DNA of 64,000 nt from CADCTM01 sp049671305. Its GTDB lineage: Bacteria > Cyanobacteriota > Cyanobacteriia > Cyanobacteriales > Coleofasciculaceae. The stretch covers positions 124,001 through 188,000 of the forward strand of contig JBATUR010000005.1 in NCBI GenBank assembly GCA_049671305.1, given 5' to 3'. Shown here piece by piece: positions 45,657 to 54,249 of this stretch. The notes beneath the pieces are model-generated. The model searched no databases and had not been told where the DNA came from. It saw only the letters and a program-made list of their open reading frames with translations. Made by a program: the position numbers and the translations under genes. Position 1 is the stretch's first letter. Each line of letters starts with the position of its first letter.

Positions 45657-47246
45657 ATGCAAAAATCAGCAATTCTTAATGCGAGTAATTTAACTTATGA
45701 ACTCGCCAATACACACTTATTGAAACATATTAGCGTTTCCATTGAGCATAGCGATCGCATCGGCTTAGTTGGTTGTAACGGCAGTGGCAAATCAACATTA
45801 CTCAAACTACTTGCAGGACAACTAATACCCAAAACTGGAACCATAAAAACGATAGGTAGCATTTACTATCTACCTCAAATTGATACGCTTAATTCCTCAG
45901 CATTAAATACAACAATACTTGATTGGATTAGTATTTTTTCCGATGAGTGGTGGCAGATTACAACATTATTAGAAGATAAGTTTACCACAGAACTAAATTT
46001 AGCTCAATCAATTGGCAGTTTAAGCGGCGGAGAATTAACAAAGCTTTGGTTAGCGATCGCTTTTTGGAAACAACCAGATATTTTATTACTAGACGAACCA
46101 ACCAATCATTTAGACTTAATAGCATTAGAACAATTACGAACAGCATTGCAAGGGTTTTCTGGTGCTTTAGTTATCGTCTCACACAAGCCATTTTTTCTTG
46201 ATCAGGTAGTAGATACAATTTGGGAAATAACACCGGAAAAGCTGCAAGTTTATGGTGGAAATTATTCATTTTATCGCTCACAAAAACAAACCGAACATCA
46301 AGCAGCATTACGTGATCATGAAGTAGCCAGAAAAGGACTCAAACGAGCGAAAAACTCAGCATTACAGGAACAAAAAAGAGCAGCTCAATCTCGTCAACAG
46401 GGTAGCAAACGTGCAGATACCATGCCTAAAATTGTCGCTGGTGCCTGGAAAAGAAAAGCTGAAAATACTGCCGGAGTAGCTAAACAAAAACATGAAGCTG
46501 CTGTAGAGAAAGCTACAGATAAAGTAACAGACACTAAAATAAAAACCACCAAAACAACTCTGATTCAATTAGAAGAATGTAGTCAAAAACACAGAAATTT
46601 AATTGACATTCAAGGTGCTAATTTGAAGGTAAAACGCCTACTAATTGAAAACATTCATCTTCATATATCATCAGGCGATCGCATAGTAATTGCTGGTGCA
46701 AACGGTTCAGGAAAATCTAGTTTAGTGAAAGCGATTTCAGGAATGAAGCCATCTCCAGCCGTTTTAGAGGGTGAAATTGCTCGATCTTCAGCTATGAAAG
46801 TAGTATATCTTGATCAAAACTACGAATTAGTGCAACGAAATCAAACAATTCTGGAAAATATGCAACTAGCAAATCCAGATTTGGACTATCAATTAATTCG
46901 ACAACAATTAGGACATTTTCTGTTTTTCAATGACGATGTATATAAGCCTGCATCGGTGTTGAGTGGTGGAGAATTGGCAAGACTTGCGATCGCAATGATC
47001 AGCATTTCTAAAATTGATTGGCTAATTTTAGATGAACCAACAAATAATCTGGATTTAGAAACAGTCAATCACATCGTCGATAGTTTAAAGGCTTTTCCGG
47101 GTGCACTTTTAGTAATTTCCCACGATATCGATTTTCTAGGACGCATTGAGATTAAGCAAGCTTACAAAATTAGTAATAATCAACTGCAAACTTTGATGCA
47201 TCAACCCGACGCTGAAGGATTTTATCAGGAACTACTTGTTAGATAG
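45657..47246 (+). CDS. ABC-F family ATPase
   Basis: A 529-residue protein of two ABC domains without membrane segments. First domain: Walker A GCNGSGKST, signature LSGGE, Walker B ILLLDEPTNHLDL. A long charged linker follows (about 215-305, Lys/Gln-rich coiled coil). Second domain: GANGSGKSS, LSGGELARLAIA, LILDEPTNNLDLE. This is the ABC-F layout, whose members act on the ribosome as translation factors or antibiotic-resistance proteins. The lysine-rich linker could be the P-site tRNA interaction motif. It is convergent with the hydrolase gene, overlapping by 8 bp. Confidence 0.9.
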   Translation: MQKSAILNASNLTYELANTHLLKHISVSIEHSDRIGLVGCNGSGKSTLLKLLAGQLIPKTGTIKTIGSIYYLPQIDTLNSSALNTTILDWISIFSDEWWQITTLLEDKFTTELNLAQSIGSLSGGELTKLWLAIAFWKQPDILLLDEPTNHLDLIALEQLRTALQGFSGALVIVSHKPFFLDQVVDTIWEITPEKLQVYGGNYSFYRSQKQTEHQAALRDHEVARKGLKRAKNSALQEQKRAAQSRQQGSKRADTMPKIVAGAWKRKAENTAGVAKQKHEAAVEKATDKVTDTKIKTTKTTLIQLEECSQKHRNLIDIQGANLKVKRLLIENIHLHISSGDRIVIAGANGSGKSSLVKAISGMKPSPAVLEGEIARSSAMKVVYLDQNYELVQRNQTILENMQLANPDLDYQLIRQQLGHFLFFNDDVYKPASVLSGGELARLAIAMISISKIDWLILDEPTNNLDLETVNHIVDSLKAFPGALLVISHDIDFLGRIEIKQAYKISNNQLQTLMHQPDAEGFYQELLVR

Positions 47247-48135
47247 ACTGCTCATGACTCATTATCCAATCTTGCAAAATTGGATTAACAACATCAGGCG
47301 CTTCATCTTGAGGACAATGACCTAATCCTTCTAAAGGTACAAACTTTTCCACCATTGGATAATTTGCTAATTCTCGACCTAATTCAACAGGTTCCCAAGG
47401 GTCTTCTGTACCCCATAAAAATATCGCAGGACAAGGCAAAAGTGGTAACAAATCTTCTGGCAAGGGACCTTGAGAATAGCGTGTAAAAGCCACAAAAACA
47501 TCCACTGCACCACTATCCATCGCCGGCGCCATCAACATATCTACAAGTTCATCAGTCACGGCTTCTGGATGACGATATGCTTGCAAAAGCACCTTACGGA
47601 CTACCTTCGGTTTCGCCAGTTGACTAAAAAATAGTTGACCAATCCATTTAACACTGAGCAAAGATTGTACAATTGGGGCACCAAAACTTCGATACCAGGG
47701 CAATTCGGCACGTTTGCGGTCATGAAGTAGGCGCAGGGAACAGTTCAGCATGGCGACACCCAAGGCAATATCTGGATGATCCACGGCAGCTTGCATTGCC
47801 ACAATACAACCAATAGAATTTCCGACTAAAAACGCCGAACCGCCGACTATTTCCCGACAAAAATCAGCAACTAATTGTCCCCAAGTTTCAAAGGTGTATT
47901 CAACTTCAACGCCGGGAGTGGGTTTAGCTGAACCGCCAAAACCAATTAAGTCTATGGCATAACAGCGGCAGGTTTGGGCTAAAACTGGTAAGTTTTTGCG
48001 CCAATGTCCCGAAGATGCACCGAAACCGTGTATGAGGACAACTGCTGGTCCTGTGTCGCCTTGGTTGGTGTAGGTGATGGGGAAACCTCGCCAAGTCCAG
48101 GTTTTGTTGCTGATGGGGATGGAAGATGAAATCAT
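47239..48135 (-). CDS. alpha/beta-fold hydrolase
   Basis: A 298-residue hydrolase: oxyanion HGFGASSGHWRKN, nucleophile elbow VGNSIGCIVA (Ser in GNSIG), Asp in WGTEDPW and His in GLGHCPQDE. It belongs to the MhpC/haloalkane-dehalogenase-like group frequent in cyanobacteria and plant plastids; a role in chlorophyll or lipid metabolism has been suggested for some members. The substrate is unknown. Standalone gene convergent with the ABC-F gene. Confidence 0.87.
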   Translation of the reverse strand: MISSSIPISNKTWTWRGFPITYTNQGDTGPAVVLIHGFGASSGHWRKNLPVLAQTCRCYAIDLIGFGGSAKPTPGVEVEYTFETWGQLVADFCREIVGGSAFLVGNSIGCIVAMQAAVDHPDIALGVAMLNCSLRLLHDRKRAELPWYRSFGAPIVQSLLSVKWIGQLFFSQLAKPKVVRKVLLQAYRHPEAVTDELVDMLMAPAMDSGAVDVFVAFTRYSQGPLPEDLLPLLPCPAIFLWGTEDPWEPVELGRELANYPMVEKFVPLEGLGHCPQDEAPDVVNPILQDWIMSHEQSI

Positions 48136-48329
48136 GAAAGTTAGAGCTGTGTTGGCTTAGATTTGGTTTGTTAGGTTGTCCTCTTTATATTTTGTAACAA
48201 ATATTGCTGAGATTTCTCTTCTACCACTTGTTGCCATTGTGAACTATTTGAACCGATCAGCTAACGTTATTTTCACTAGTTTGTTACCTAAGTTAGCTTG
48301 GAGGAGATGTTGATTTAGGCAGGCTATAC

Positions 48330-48839
48330 ATGGATATTGCATTGTTAGTAAAAATCTTGGCTCCCTGTCTGCCGACTTTAATGGGGTTGGGGCAGAAGGC
48401 GGTGGAAAAAGGGGCGGAAAAGCTGGGTGAGAAGGGAGTAGAAGGGCTGTTGCCCCAAGCGAGAAAGATTTGGGAAAAGCTGCATCCCCAGGTGGAGAAA
48501 AAGACAGCGGCGCAGGAAGCAGCCGAGGATGTGGCGAAGAGTCCTGATGATGCTGATGCAGTGGCAGCGTTGCGGCAGCAGTTGAAAAAGATTTTGGCAG
48601 ATCCGGAGAATGCGGCGTTAGTCAAGGAAATTGCAGAGATTCTGGCAGAGGCTAAGTCGCAGGGATTGTCGGAGATTCAGGTGCAGCAGACGGTGACTGG
48701 AGATCAAAACCAGGTGGTTGGTGGCAGGGTGGAAGGTTCAGTGAGCTATCAGGGCGGGCTGATTAATGCGGCTAAGGGCTGGCAAGGGGCTGATGAGCTT
48801 GCCCAAGAGTTGGACAAAATTGTACAGGAACGGCAATAG
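48330..48839 (+). CDS. candidate effector protein with amyloid-like motif
   Basis: A 169-residue protein. The N-terminus (1-45) is a hydrophobic then amphipathic helix (MDIALLVKILAPCLPTLMGL), the middle (50-115) is Ala/Glu/Lys-rich and helical, and residues about 119-140 read QQTVTGDQNQVVGGRVEGSV. The same motif, EVTGNQNQII and NGSINY, is at the N-terminus of the NB-ARC protein encoded two genes downstream. In known bacterial systems, effector and NLR proteins share such short beta-strand amyloid motifs to transmit activation. The gene is clearly GC-rich relative to its surroundings. Function is inferred from context. Confidence 0.7.
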   Translation: MDIALLVKILAPCLPTLMGLGQKAVEKGAEKLGEKGVEGLLPQARKIWEKLHPQVEKKTAAQEAAEDVAKSPDDADAVAALRQQLKKILADPENAALVKEIAEILAEAKSQGLSEIQVQQTVTGDQNQVVGGRVEGSVSYQGGLINAAKGWQGADELAQELDKIVQERQ

Positions 48840-48859
48840 AATCTGCCTAATTCAAGTTG

Positions 48860-49297
48860 ATGGCTTATTTATTTGATACGGATGCGATTTCCGAAGTGCT
48901 GAAGAAAAAGCCTGCGCCTCTTTATATGCAGTGGTTGCAGGCAATTCCTCTGGAACAACAATATGTGAGTGCGATTACTGTAGGAGAACTTTATAAAGGT
49001 GCTTGCCGGAAAGTAACAACCCAGCCTCAAATTTTGCAGAATTTGCAGGAGCGGATTTTGCCGGGGATATTATTGCTACCGTTTGACGGGGAGACGGCTC
49101 AAATTTATGGTTACACTTATGCCGAGTTGGAGCGTCAGGGGCAACCGTTAGCCCACGCAGACTTGCAGATTGCCGCGACAGCGATTCAGCATGGGCTGGA
49201 GTTGGTGACGGGGAACCTCCGCCATTTTGGGCGAGTGCCAGGTTTACAGATTCAGCCAATTTTGAGTTTGGCACGGCAGCAGGGTGCAGATGGGTGA
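48860..49297 (+). CDS. PIN-domain (VapC-like) nuclease
   Basis: 145 residues from the ATG at 48860 (a TTG at 48857 precedes it). PIN motifs: FDTDAISEVL (first Asp), AITVGELYKGA (Glu), PLAHADLQIAATAIQHGLEL (Asp) and VTGNLRHFGRV, where the last acidic position is Asn as is common. It is expected to be a Mg-dependent ribonuclease toxin. No antitoxin lies immediately upstream; the gene before it is the helical effector-like protein, and a truncated Phd-like frame lies after the NB-ARC gene. Confidence 0.87.
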   Translation: MAYLFDTDAISEVLKKKPAPLYMQWLQAIPLEQQYVSAITVGELYKGACRKVTTQPQILQNLQERILPGILLLPFDGETAQIYGYTYAELERQGQPLAHADLQIAATAIQHGLELVTGNLRHFGRVPGLQIQPILSLARQQGADG

Positions 49298-49328
49298 ACG
49301 TCTCAATCATTAGCACTGGTGAAATCAG

Positions 49329-51659
49329 ATGGCGAACCGAACTGAACCAAATTTTCCAGATGATTCCTTGCAGTCTGAGCAAAAAGACAGCTCAAAGGAT
49401 TCTGGCACGATGCCGACGGGTGCGTCAGCCTCGCCAGTGTTCAAGCAGGAGGTAACGGGAAACCAAAACCAAATCATTGCCATTGAGGAAATGAATGGCT
49501 CGATTAACTACACCCTCAACCAACAGCCAGGGCAGCCGTCGCCCCATCGCCTGCCACCAGACATTGCAGACTTCACTGGGCGAATCGACTACATCCAGGA
49601 AATCGAGGCACTGTTGCAGCAGGGTATCGTGGCGATGAATGGCATGGGTGGGGTGGGTAAGTCTGCCCTGGCGATTCATGTGGCACATCGGCTTACCTGG
49701 CAGTTTCCCGATGCTCAACTGTATGTAGATTTGCGCGGACAGTCAGAGCTTTCCTTGGAGCCGCAGCAGGTGCTAATCCAGTTTTTGCAGGCGCTGACGG
49801 GGCGGGATGAGTCGCAATTGCCCACAGATTTAGATGGTTTGGTGGGGCTGTATCGTTCGGTGCTATCCCACAAAAAGGCGCTGATTGTGTTGGATAATGC
49901 GCGGGATAAGTTGCAGATTCAGCTATTGTTGCCCGGTAGTGCATCTGGTGGGGTAATTGTTACCAGTCGTCAGCCCTTGGGCAGTTTACCGGGGGCGCAG
50001 TTGCTGCCGTTGGGGGCGATGTTGCCGGAGGAGGGGCTGGATTACCTGAAACAGCAGCTTGGTTTGGTGCGGGTGGAGGCGGAACTGGCAGCGGCACAGG
50101 AGATTGTTACCTGGTGTGGCAGGTTGCCCTTGGCGCTAGCCATTGCAGGCGGGGCGTTGAAGGAAGAAACCACCTGGACGCTGACGAACTACGCGGCGCG
50201 GTTGCGGGATGAGCAGCGGCGGCTAGAGCGGTTGCAGTTGGATGATTTGAGTGTGCGGGCGAGTTTTAATTTGAGCTACGCACGACTGGCAGAAACCGAA
50301 CAGCAGCTTTTTGCGGCGGCGGGGTGGTTGCCGGGAGTGGACTTTGGGGAAGCGGTGGCGGCGGCAGTGATGGAGTGGAAGACAGAAACCACCCAGGAGA
50401 CACTGCGGCGGCTCGTGCGAGTGCGGGTGTTGGAGGGGAGGGAAGGGGAACGTTACCAATTTCATGATTTGATGCGGCTGTTTGCGCGGGAACAGCTAGG
50501 GGAAACAGAGCCGGAAACTACTCTGGGACGGGCGCTGGATTGGTATTGCAAGAAGGCAGGCTTGTGGAAGAATGGGCTGAACCCAGTGCGGTATTGGCAG
50601 TTTGCGGAGGAATTGGCAGAAGAAAGTGAGCATTCGCTGGAACAAATAAAGCAAGCCTTACCCAAGATAGCGCTGGATTGGTTTGGGGCAGAGCAGCGCA
50701 ACTGGGTGACTGTGATGCAGCAGTTGCAGCGGCTAGAGCGCAGGGATGAAGCGATTGCGCTGGCAGCAAACCTAGTTCGCTTTTTTGAGCGACGCAGCGA
50801 TTGGGAGGATTGGGTCACTACCCATGAGATTGCTATAGCTTGCGCCGAAAAAGCTGCAAACAGGGCAGGCGTAGCTCACACCCTTGGCAACTTGGGCATT
50901 GTGTATGCCAACCAAGGAAAGTGGCTGGAGGCAATCTCCGCCTATAAGCAATCCTTAGAAACCAAGCGCGAGTTGGGAGATGTTCACGGCGAAGCTCAAA
51001 CCCTCATGAACTTGGGTAATGTGTATCGCCAACAAGGAAAGTGGACAGAAGCGATCGCATCCTATGAGCAATCCTTACAAATCTTCCGCCTGTTGAGAGA
51101 TTTTCTTGGCGTAGCTCAATCTTTCGGTAACTTGGGCAATGTGTATCTCCAACAAGGATACTTGCAGCAAGCGATCGCTGCTTTTGAGCAATCCCTACCA
51201 ACCTTCCGCGAGATAGGAGATGTTCACGGCGAAGCTCAAACCCTTATGAACTTGGGCAATGTGTATCGCCAACAAGGAAAGTGGACTAAGGCGATCGCGT
51301 ACTATGAGCAATCCTTACAAATCAAGCGCCAGTTGGGAGATGTTCACGGACAAGGACAAACCCTTGCCAATCTGGGAGGACTTTACGAAAACATCCATCA
51401 ACCCGACGAAGCCAAAGCACACTGGCAAGAAGCACTCACCAAACTCAACCCCAGTTCACCCGACTTTCAGGAGGTGCAGCAATGGCTGACTGCCCTCAAC
51501 CAACCGCAGCGCAACCACTTCACGCGCTGGCTACTTCCCCTGGGCATTGCTGTATTTTTGGTTGCCTGTCTGCTCAAGGGGCAATGGCTGTTGGCGCTAG
51601 GTGGAGTCGTTGTTGTCGGTGCGATGCGGTGGGGCAGGAAGCTTAAACTCAAAGCTTAA
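49329..51659 (+). CDS. NB-ARC/TPR STAND ATPase with N-terminal amyloid-like motif
   Basis: A 776-residue NLR-like protein. Residues 40-61 read QEVTGNQNQII...NGSINY, closely matching the protein encoded at 48330. The NB-ARC ATPase (about 80-400) has Walker A GMGGVGKSAL (105-114), Walker B ALIVLDN (184-190), VTSRQP and RLPLALAI. Five TPR repeats of 40 residues follow (about 505-705, GNLGIVYANQGKWLEAISAY type), then one C-terminal membrane helix (WLLPLGIAVFLVACLL). There is no effector domain of its own, so it probably acts through its partner. The 5' two thirds are GC-rich and unlike neighbouring genes. Confidence 0.9.
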   Translation: MANRTEPNFPDDSLQSEQKDSSKDSGTMPTGASASPVFKQEVTGNQNQIIAIEEMNGSINYTLNQQPGQPSPHRLPPDIADFTGRIDYIQEIEALLQQGIVAMNGMGGVGKSALAIHVAHRLTWQFPDAQLYVDLRGQSELSLEPQQVLIQFLQALTGRDESQLPTDLDGLVGLYRSVLSHKKALIVLDNARDKLQIQLLLPGSASGGVIVTSRQPLGSLPGAQLLPLGAMLPEEGLDYLKQQLGLVRVEAELAAAQEIVTWCGRLPLALAIAGGALKEETTWTLTNYAARLRDEQRRLERLQLDDLSVRASFNLSYARLAETEQQLFAAAGWLPGVDFGEAVAAAVMEWKTETTQETLRRLVRVRVLEGREGERYQFHDLMRLFAREQLGETEPETTLGRALDWYCKKAGLWKNGLNPVRYWQFAEELAEESEHSLEQIKQALPKIALDWFGAEQRNWVTVMQQLQRLERRDEAIALAANLVRFFERRSDWEDWVTTHEIAIACAEKAANRAGVAHTLGNLGIVYANQGKWLEAISAYKQSLETKRELGDVHGEAQTLMNLGNVYRQQGKWTEAIASYEQSLQIFRLLRDFLGVAQSFGNLGNVYLQQGYLQQAIAAFEQSLPTFREIGDVHGEAQTLMNLGNVYRQQGKWTKAIAYYEQSLQIKRQLGDVHGQGQTLANLGGLYENIHQPDEAKAHWQEALTKLNPSSPDFQEVQQWLTALNQPQRNHFTRWLLPLGIAVFLVACLLKGQWLLALGGVVVVGAMRWGRKLKLKA
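50876..51360. repeat. 120-bp tandem repeats encoding TPRs
   Basis: Four to five 120-bp units encode the TPR array. Units around 51005-51060 and 51245-51300 are nearly identical at the DNA level (ATGAACTTGGGNAATGTGTA), indicating recent duplication or gene conversion. Confidence 0.85.
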
Positions 51660-51679
51660 TTAGCAAAACCAATACTTGC

Positions 51680-51793
51680 ATGGTGAGCATAACTATTAAT
51701 GAAATCCAACGAAATCCCCTGAAATATCTTCGTCAGGTGGAGGCAGGTGAAACTTTTGTGATTGTTGAGTCTGACAAAGCGATCGCTGAATGA
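51680..51793 (+). pseudogene. truncated Phd/YefM-like antitoxin
   Basis: A 37-codon frame, MVSITINEIQRNPLKYLRQV followed by EAGETFVIVESDKAIAE and TGA. This is the DNA-binding half of a Phd-type antitoxin; family members continue for another 30-45 residues after PIAE. It lies 21 bp after the NB-ARC gene. It could be a decayed antitoxin for the PIN protein 2.4 kb upstream, or a functional short form. Confidence 0.65.
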
Positions 51794-51847
51794 ATATGTC
51801 ACAATTAATTCTTGCAAATTCTTATTCAAAGAGCGTATTTCCCTACA

Positions 51848-52756
51848 ATGTTGGTGCAAACCTCTACTGCTGTTCAACCCTTCCTCGGTTCTGAAGTTGA
51901 ATCGACCTACGAAGCCTCCCACGTCGTCATCTTGCCCATTCCCTACGAAGCTACGACAAGTTACCGCAAAGGCTGTGAAAATGGACCAGACGCCCTTTTA
52001 GAGGCATCTCAACAGCTAGAAAACTATGATGAGGAGTTAGACCAGGAAACGGCAACGGAGGCGGGAATTTATACTCACTCATCTATTGCCGACACCCGCA
52101 ACGGGCAAGTTACATCAGAACAAATGTTACAGGTGACTCGCCAAACTGTTGCCCAACTAATTCAAGATGACAAATTTGTGATTGGATTAGGTGGAGAACA
52201 TAGCATTACGACAGGCATTGTCCAGGCATATCATGAAGCAACGAGCGAACCTTTTACCGTAATTCAAATTGATGCTCATGGTGATATGCGCCACGAATAT
52301 GAAGGTACAATTCATAGCCATGCTTGTGTAATGCGTCGCATTTTGGATATGGGTTTGCCCACATTACCGATCGCAATTCGTGCCGTTTGTCAAGAAGAAG
52401 CCGACTTAATTAAAGCAAAATCAATACCCGTCATTTGGGCGAGGGAAATTGCCAAAAATCCTGATTGGATCGAAAAAGCGATCGCATTGATCCCAACTCA
52501 ACGAGTATTCATTACGATTGATCTAGATGGATTAGATCCCACACTCATTCCCGGCGTCGGCACACCCGAACCTGGTGGCTTAAACTGGTTTACCCTGATT
52601 ACCTTTTTGCGGCGTGTCTTTGAAACTCATCAAGTTATTGGCTGTGACGTTATGGAACTAGCACCCTTAGTTGATTCAGTCGTTTCTCAATTCACTGCTG
52701 CCAAACTCGTATATAAGTTAATTGGCTATCAAACCATAAGCAAAGGTTGGGTCTGA
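51848..52756 (+). CDS. speB: agmatinase / ureohydrolase
   Basis: 302 residues from the ATG at 51848; the frame is open to a TTG at 51812. Metal-binding motifs of the arginase family are intact: GLGGEHSITTG, QIDAHGDMRHEYEG, HSHACVMRR and FITIDLDGLDPTLIPGVGTP. It converts agmatine to putrescine and urea, or hydrolyses a related guanidino compound; several cyanobacterial paralogues act on arginine or guanidine, so the substrate is not certain. Confidence 0.88.
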   Translation: MLVQTSTAVQPFLGSEVESTYEASHVVILPIPYEATTSYRKGCENGPDALLEASQQLENYDEELDQETATEAGIYTHSSIADTRNGQVTSEQMLQVTRQTVAQLIQDDKFVIGLGGEHSITTGIVQAYHEATSEPFTVIQIDAHGDMRHEYEGTIHSHACVMRRILDMGLPTLPIAIRAVCQEEADLIKAKSIPVIWAREIAKNPDWIEKAIALIPTQRVFITIDLDGLDPTLIPGVGTPEPGGLNWFTLITFLRRVFETHQVIGCDVMELAPLVDSVVSQFTAAKLVYKLIGYQTISKGWV

Positions 52757-52839
52757 GTAACTTAAGATCAACTATAGATAGAGACATGACACAGTTGGCA
52801 CAAAGCACCAAAAAATCATAATTACCAAAAACAATACCT

Positions 52840-53388
52840 ATGAGTTTAATTGAAACAACCACTCCCATTGGCAGGTATGCTCCCGATTTTGAATTACTAG
52901 GAATTGATGAGCAAGTTCACCATTTGGGGCGTTACCTAAAGCACCATACAGCCATAGGAGTCGTTTTTTTATGTAATGAATGTTCATACGTTTTGGAGTA
53001 TATAGAGCGCTTAAAAAAACTACAAAAGCAGTTTGAGAAACAGCAATTTACGATAATTGGGATTAATGCTAATCATGGCAACCAGTATCATGAAGAAAGC
53101 ATAAAAACCATGAAAGAATTTGCCCGTGAAAATCAGCTAAATTTTCCTTATCTTTGGGATGCAACTCAAGATGTAGCTCGTGGTTTCGGCGTCCAGCAAA
53201 CACCAGCCGCCTTTTTGATTGATCAAGCCGGAATTCTCCGTTATGGCGGTGCAATAGACGATAGTCATCAAGCTGAAGCAGTGCAGGAGAGTTATTTAGA
53301 AAAGGCGATCGCCTCTTTACTTGCCGGCACAGAAATTTCTCCCAAATTAACCAAAGTAATCGGCTGCCCTCTCAAATGGCGTCAATAA
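52840..53388 (+). CDS. AhpC/TSA-like thioredoxin-fold protein
   Basis: A 182-residue redoxin: APDFELLGIDEQVHHL, VVFLCNECSYVLEYIERL where family members usually have CNHCPFV, IGINANHGNQYHEES, and FGVQQTPAAFLIDQ. The two cysteines in CNEC are kept, so a redox function is possible. A late Cys in GCPLKWRQ is a common end in this family. Cytoplasmic; substrate unknown. Confidence 0.87.
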   Translation: MSLIETTTPIGRYAPDFELLGIDEQVHHLGRYLKHHTAIGVVFLCNECSYVLEYIERLKKLQKQFEKQQFTIIGINANHGNQYHEESIKTMKEFARENQLNFPYLWDATQDVARGFGVQQTPAAFLIDQAGILRYGGAIDDSHQAEAVQESYLEKAIASLLAGTEISPKLTKVIGCPLKWRQ

Positions 53389-53520
53389 AGGCATCGAGAG
53401 CCTGAGAATGCTAAATTAAGTTTGTGTTAATTCATTTTTCTCCCATTGGCAATAGAGACATAAAAACCCTTGTACTGTTATGTTATGTGGATGGCAAATT
53501 GAGAAAAAAAGAGTCGTAGC

Positions 53521-54249
53521 ATGGGGACAAAATACCGACGGGTTTTACTAAAGTTAAGCGGTGAAGCCTTGATGGGCGACTTAGGCTACGGTATTGATCC
53601 TGGCATCGTTCACGAAATCGCAGCACAAGTAGCAGACGTTACAGGTGATGGCGTGCAAATGGCAATAGTCGTTGGTGGTGGCAATATCTTTCGCGGACTA
53701 AAAGCCTCGGCAGCAGGCATGGATCGGGCAACTGCCGACTATATTGGCATGATTGCCACAGTCATGAACGCCATGACGCTGCAAGACGCCTTAGAGCAAA
53801 TTGGCATACCGACACGAGTGCAAACCGCGATCGCCATGCAAGAAGTCGCAGAACCCTACATTCGTCGTCGAGCAATTCGTCATCTGGAAAAAGGGCGAGT
53901 AGTGATTTTTGGTGCCGGTTCAGGAAATCCCTTCTTTACCACAGACACAACAGCAGCACTCAGAGCTGCCGAAATTGATGCTGAGGTGATTTTTAAGGCA
54001 ACCAAAGTTGATGGTATTTATGATAGTGACCCAAAGCTAAATCCCAATGCCCGTCGATTCCAAAGCCTCACCTACAATCATGTGCTTGCTCACGATTTGC
54101 GGGTGATGGATAGTACTGCGATCGCATTATGTAAAGAGAATAATATCCCGATTGTGGTATTTGATCTTACAGGACGGGGTAACATCCACCGTGCTGTTAA
54201 GGGAGAAACTGTCGGAACAATTGTCGGAGGTTCATGTGAAGTTAGCTGA
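53521..54249 (+). CDS. pyrH: UMP kinase
   Basis: A 242-residue amino-acid-kinase-fold enzyme that makes UDP from UMP and ATP. Motifs: RVLLKLSGEALMG, VVGGGNIFRGL, AIVIGAGSGNPFFTTDTTA-like FGAGSGNPFFTTD and KATKVDGIYDSDP. The ATG at 53521 gives the standard N-terminus. It is in the conserved pyrH-frr pair, with frr starting 14 bp before the stop. Confidence 0.97.
   Translation: MGTKYRRVLLKLSGEALMGDLGYGIDPGIVHEIAAQVADVTGDGVQMAIVVGGGNIFRGLKASAAGMDRATADYIGMIATVMNAMTLQDALEQIGIPTRVQTAIAMQEVAEPYIRRRAIRHLEKGRVVIFGAGSGNPFFTTDTTAALRAAEIDAEVIFKATKVDGIYDSDPKLNPNARRFQSLTYNHVLAHDLRVMDSTAIALCKENNIPIVVFDLTGRGNIHRAVKGETVGTIVGGSCEVS
54226..54230 (+). promoter_or_regulatory. ribosome-binding site that fixes the frr start
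   Basis: GGAGG lies inside the 3' end of pyrH, five bases before the GTG start of frr at 54236. This supports the GTG rather than the longer open frame from 54152. Confidence 0.8.

Noticed and set aside
48330..48839. The small helical protein as a conventional antitoxin for the PIN protein
   Set aside because: It is too long, has no DNA-binding fold, and its strongest similarity is the motif shared with the NB-ARC protein.
51004..51201. Minus-strand frame with repeated GDTHY/CPS segments
   Set aside because: It is the antisense of the TPR repeats; the repetition comes from the coding strand.
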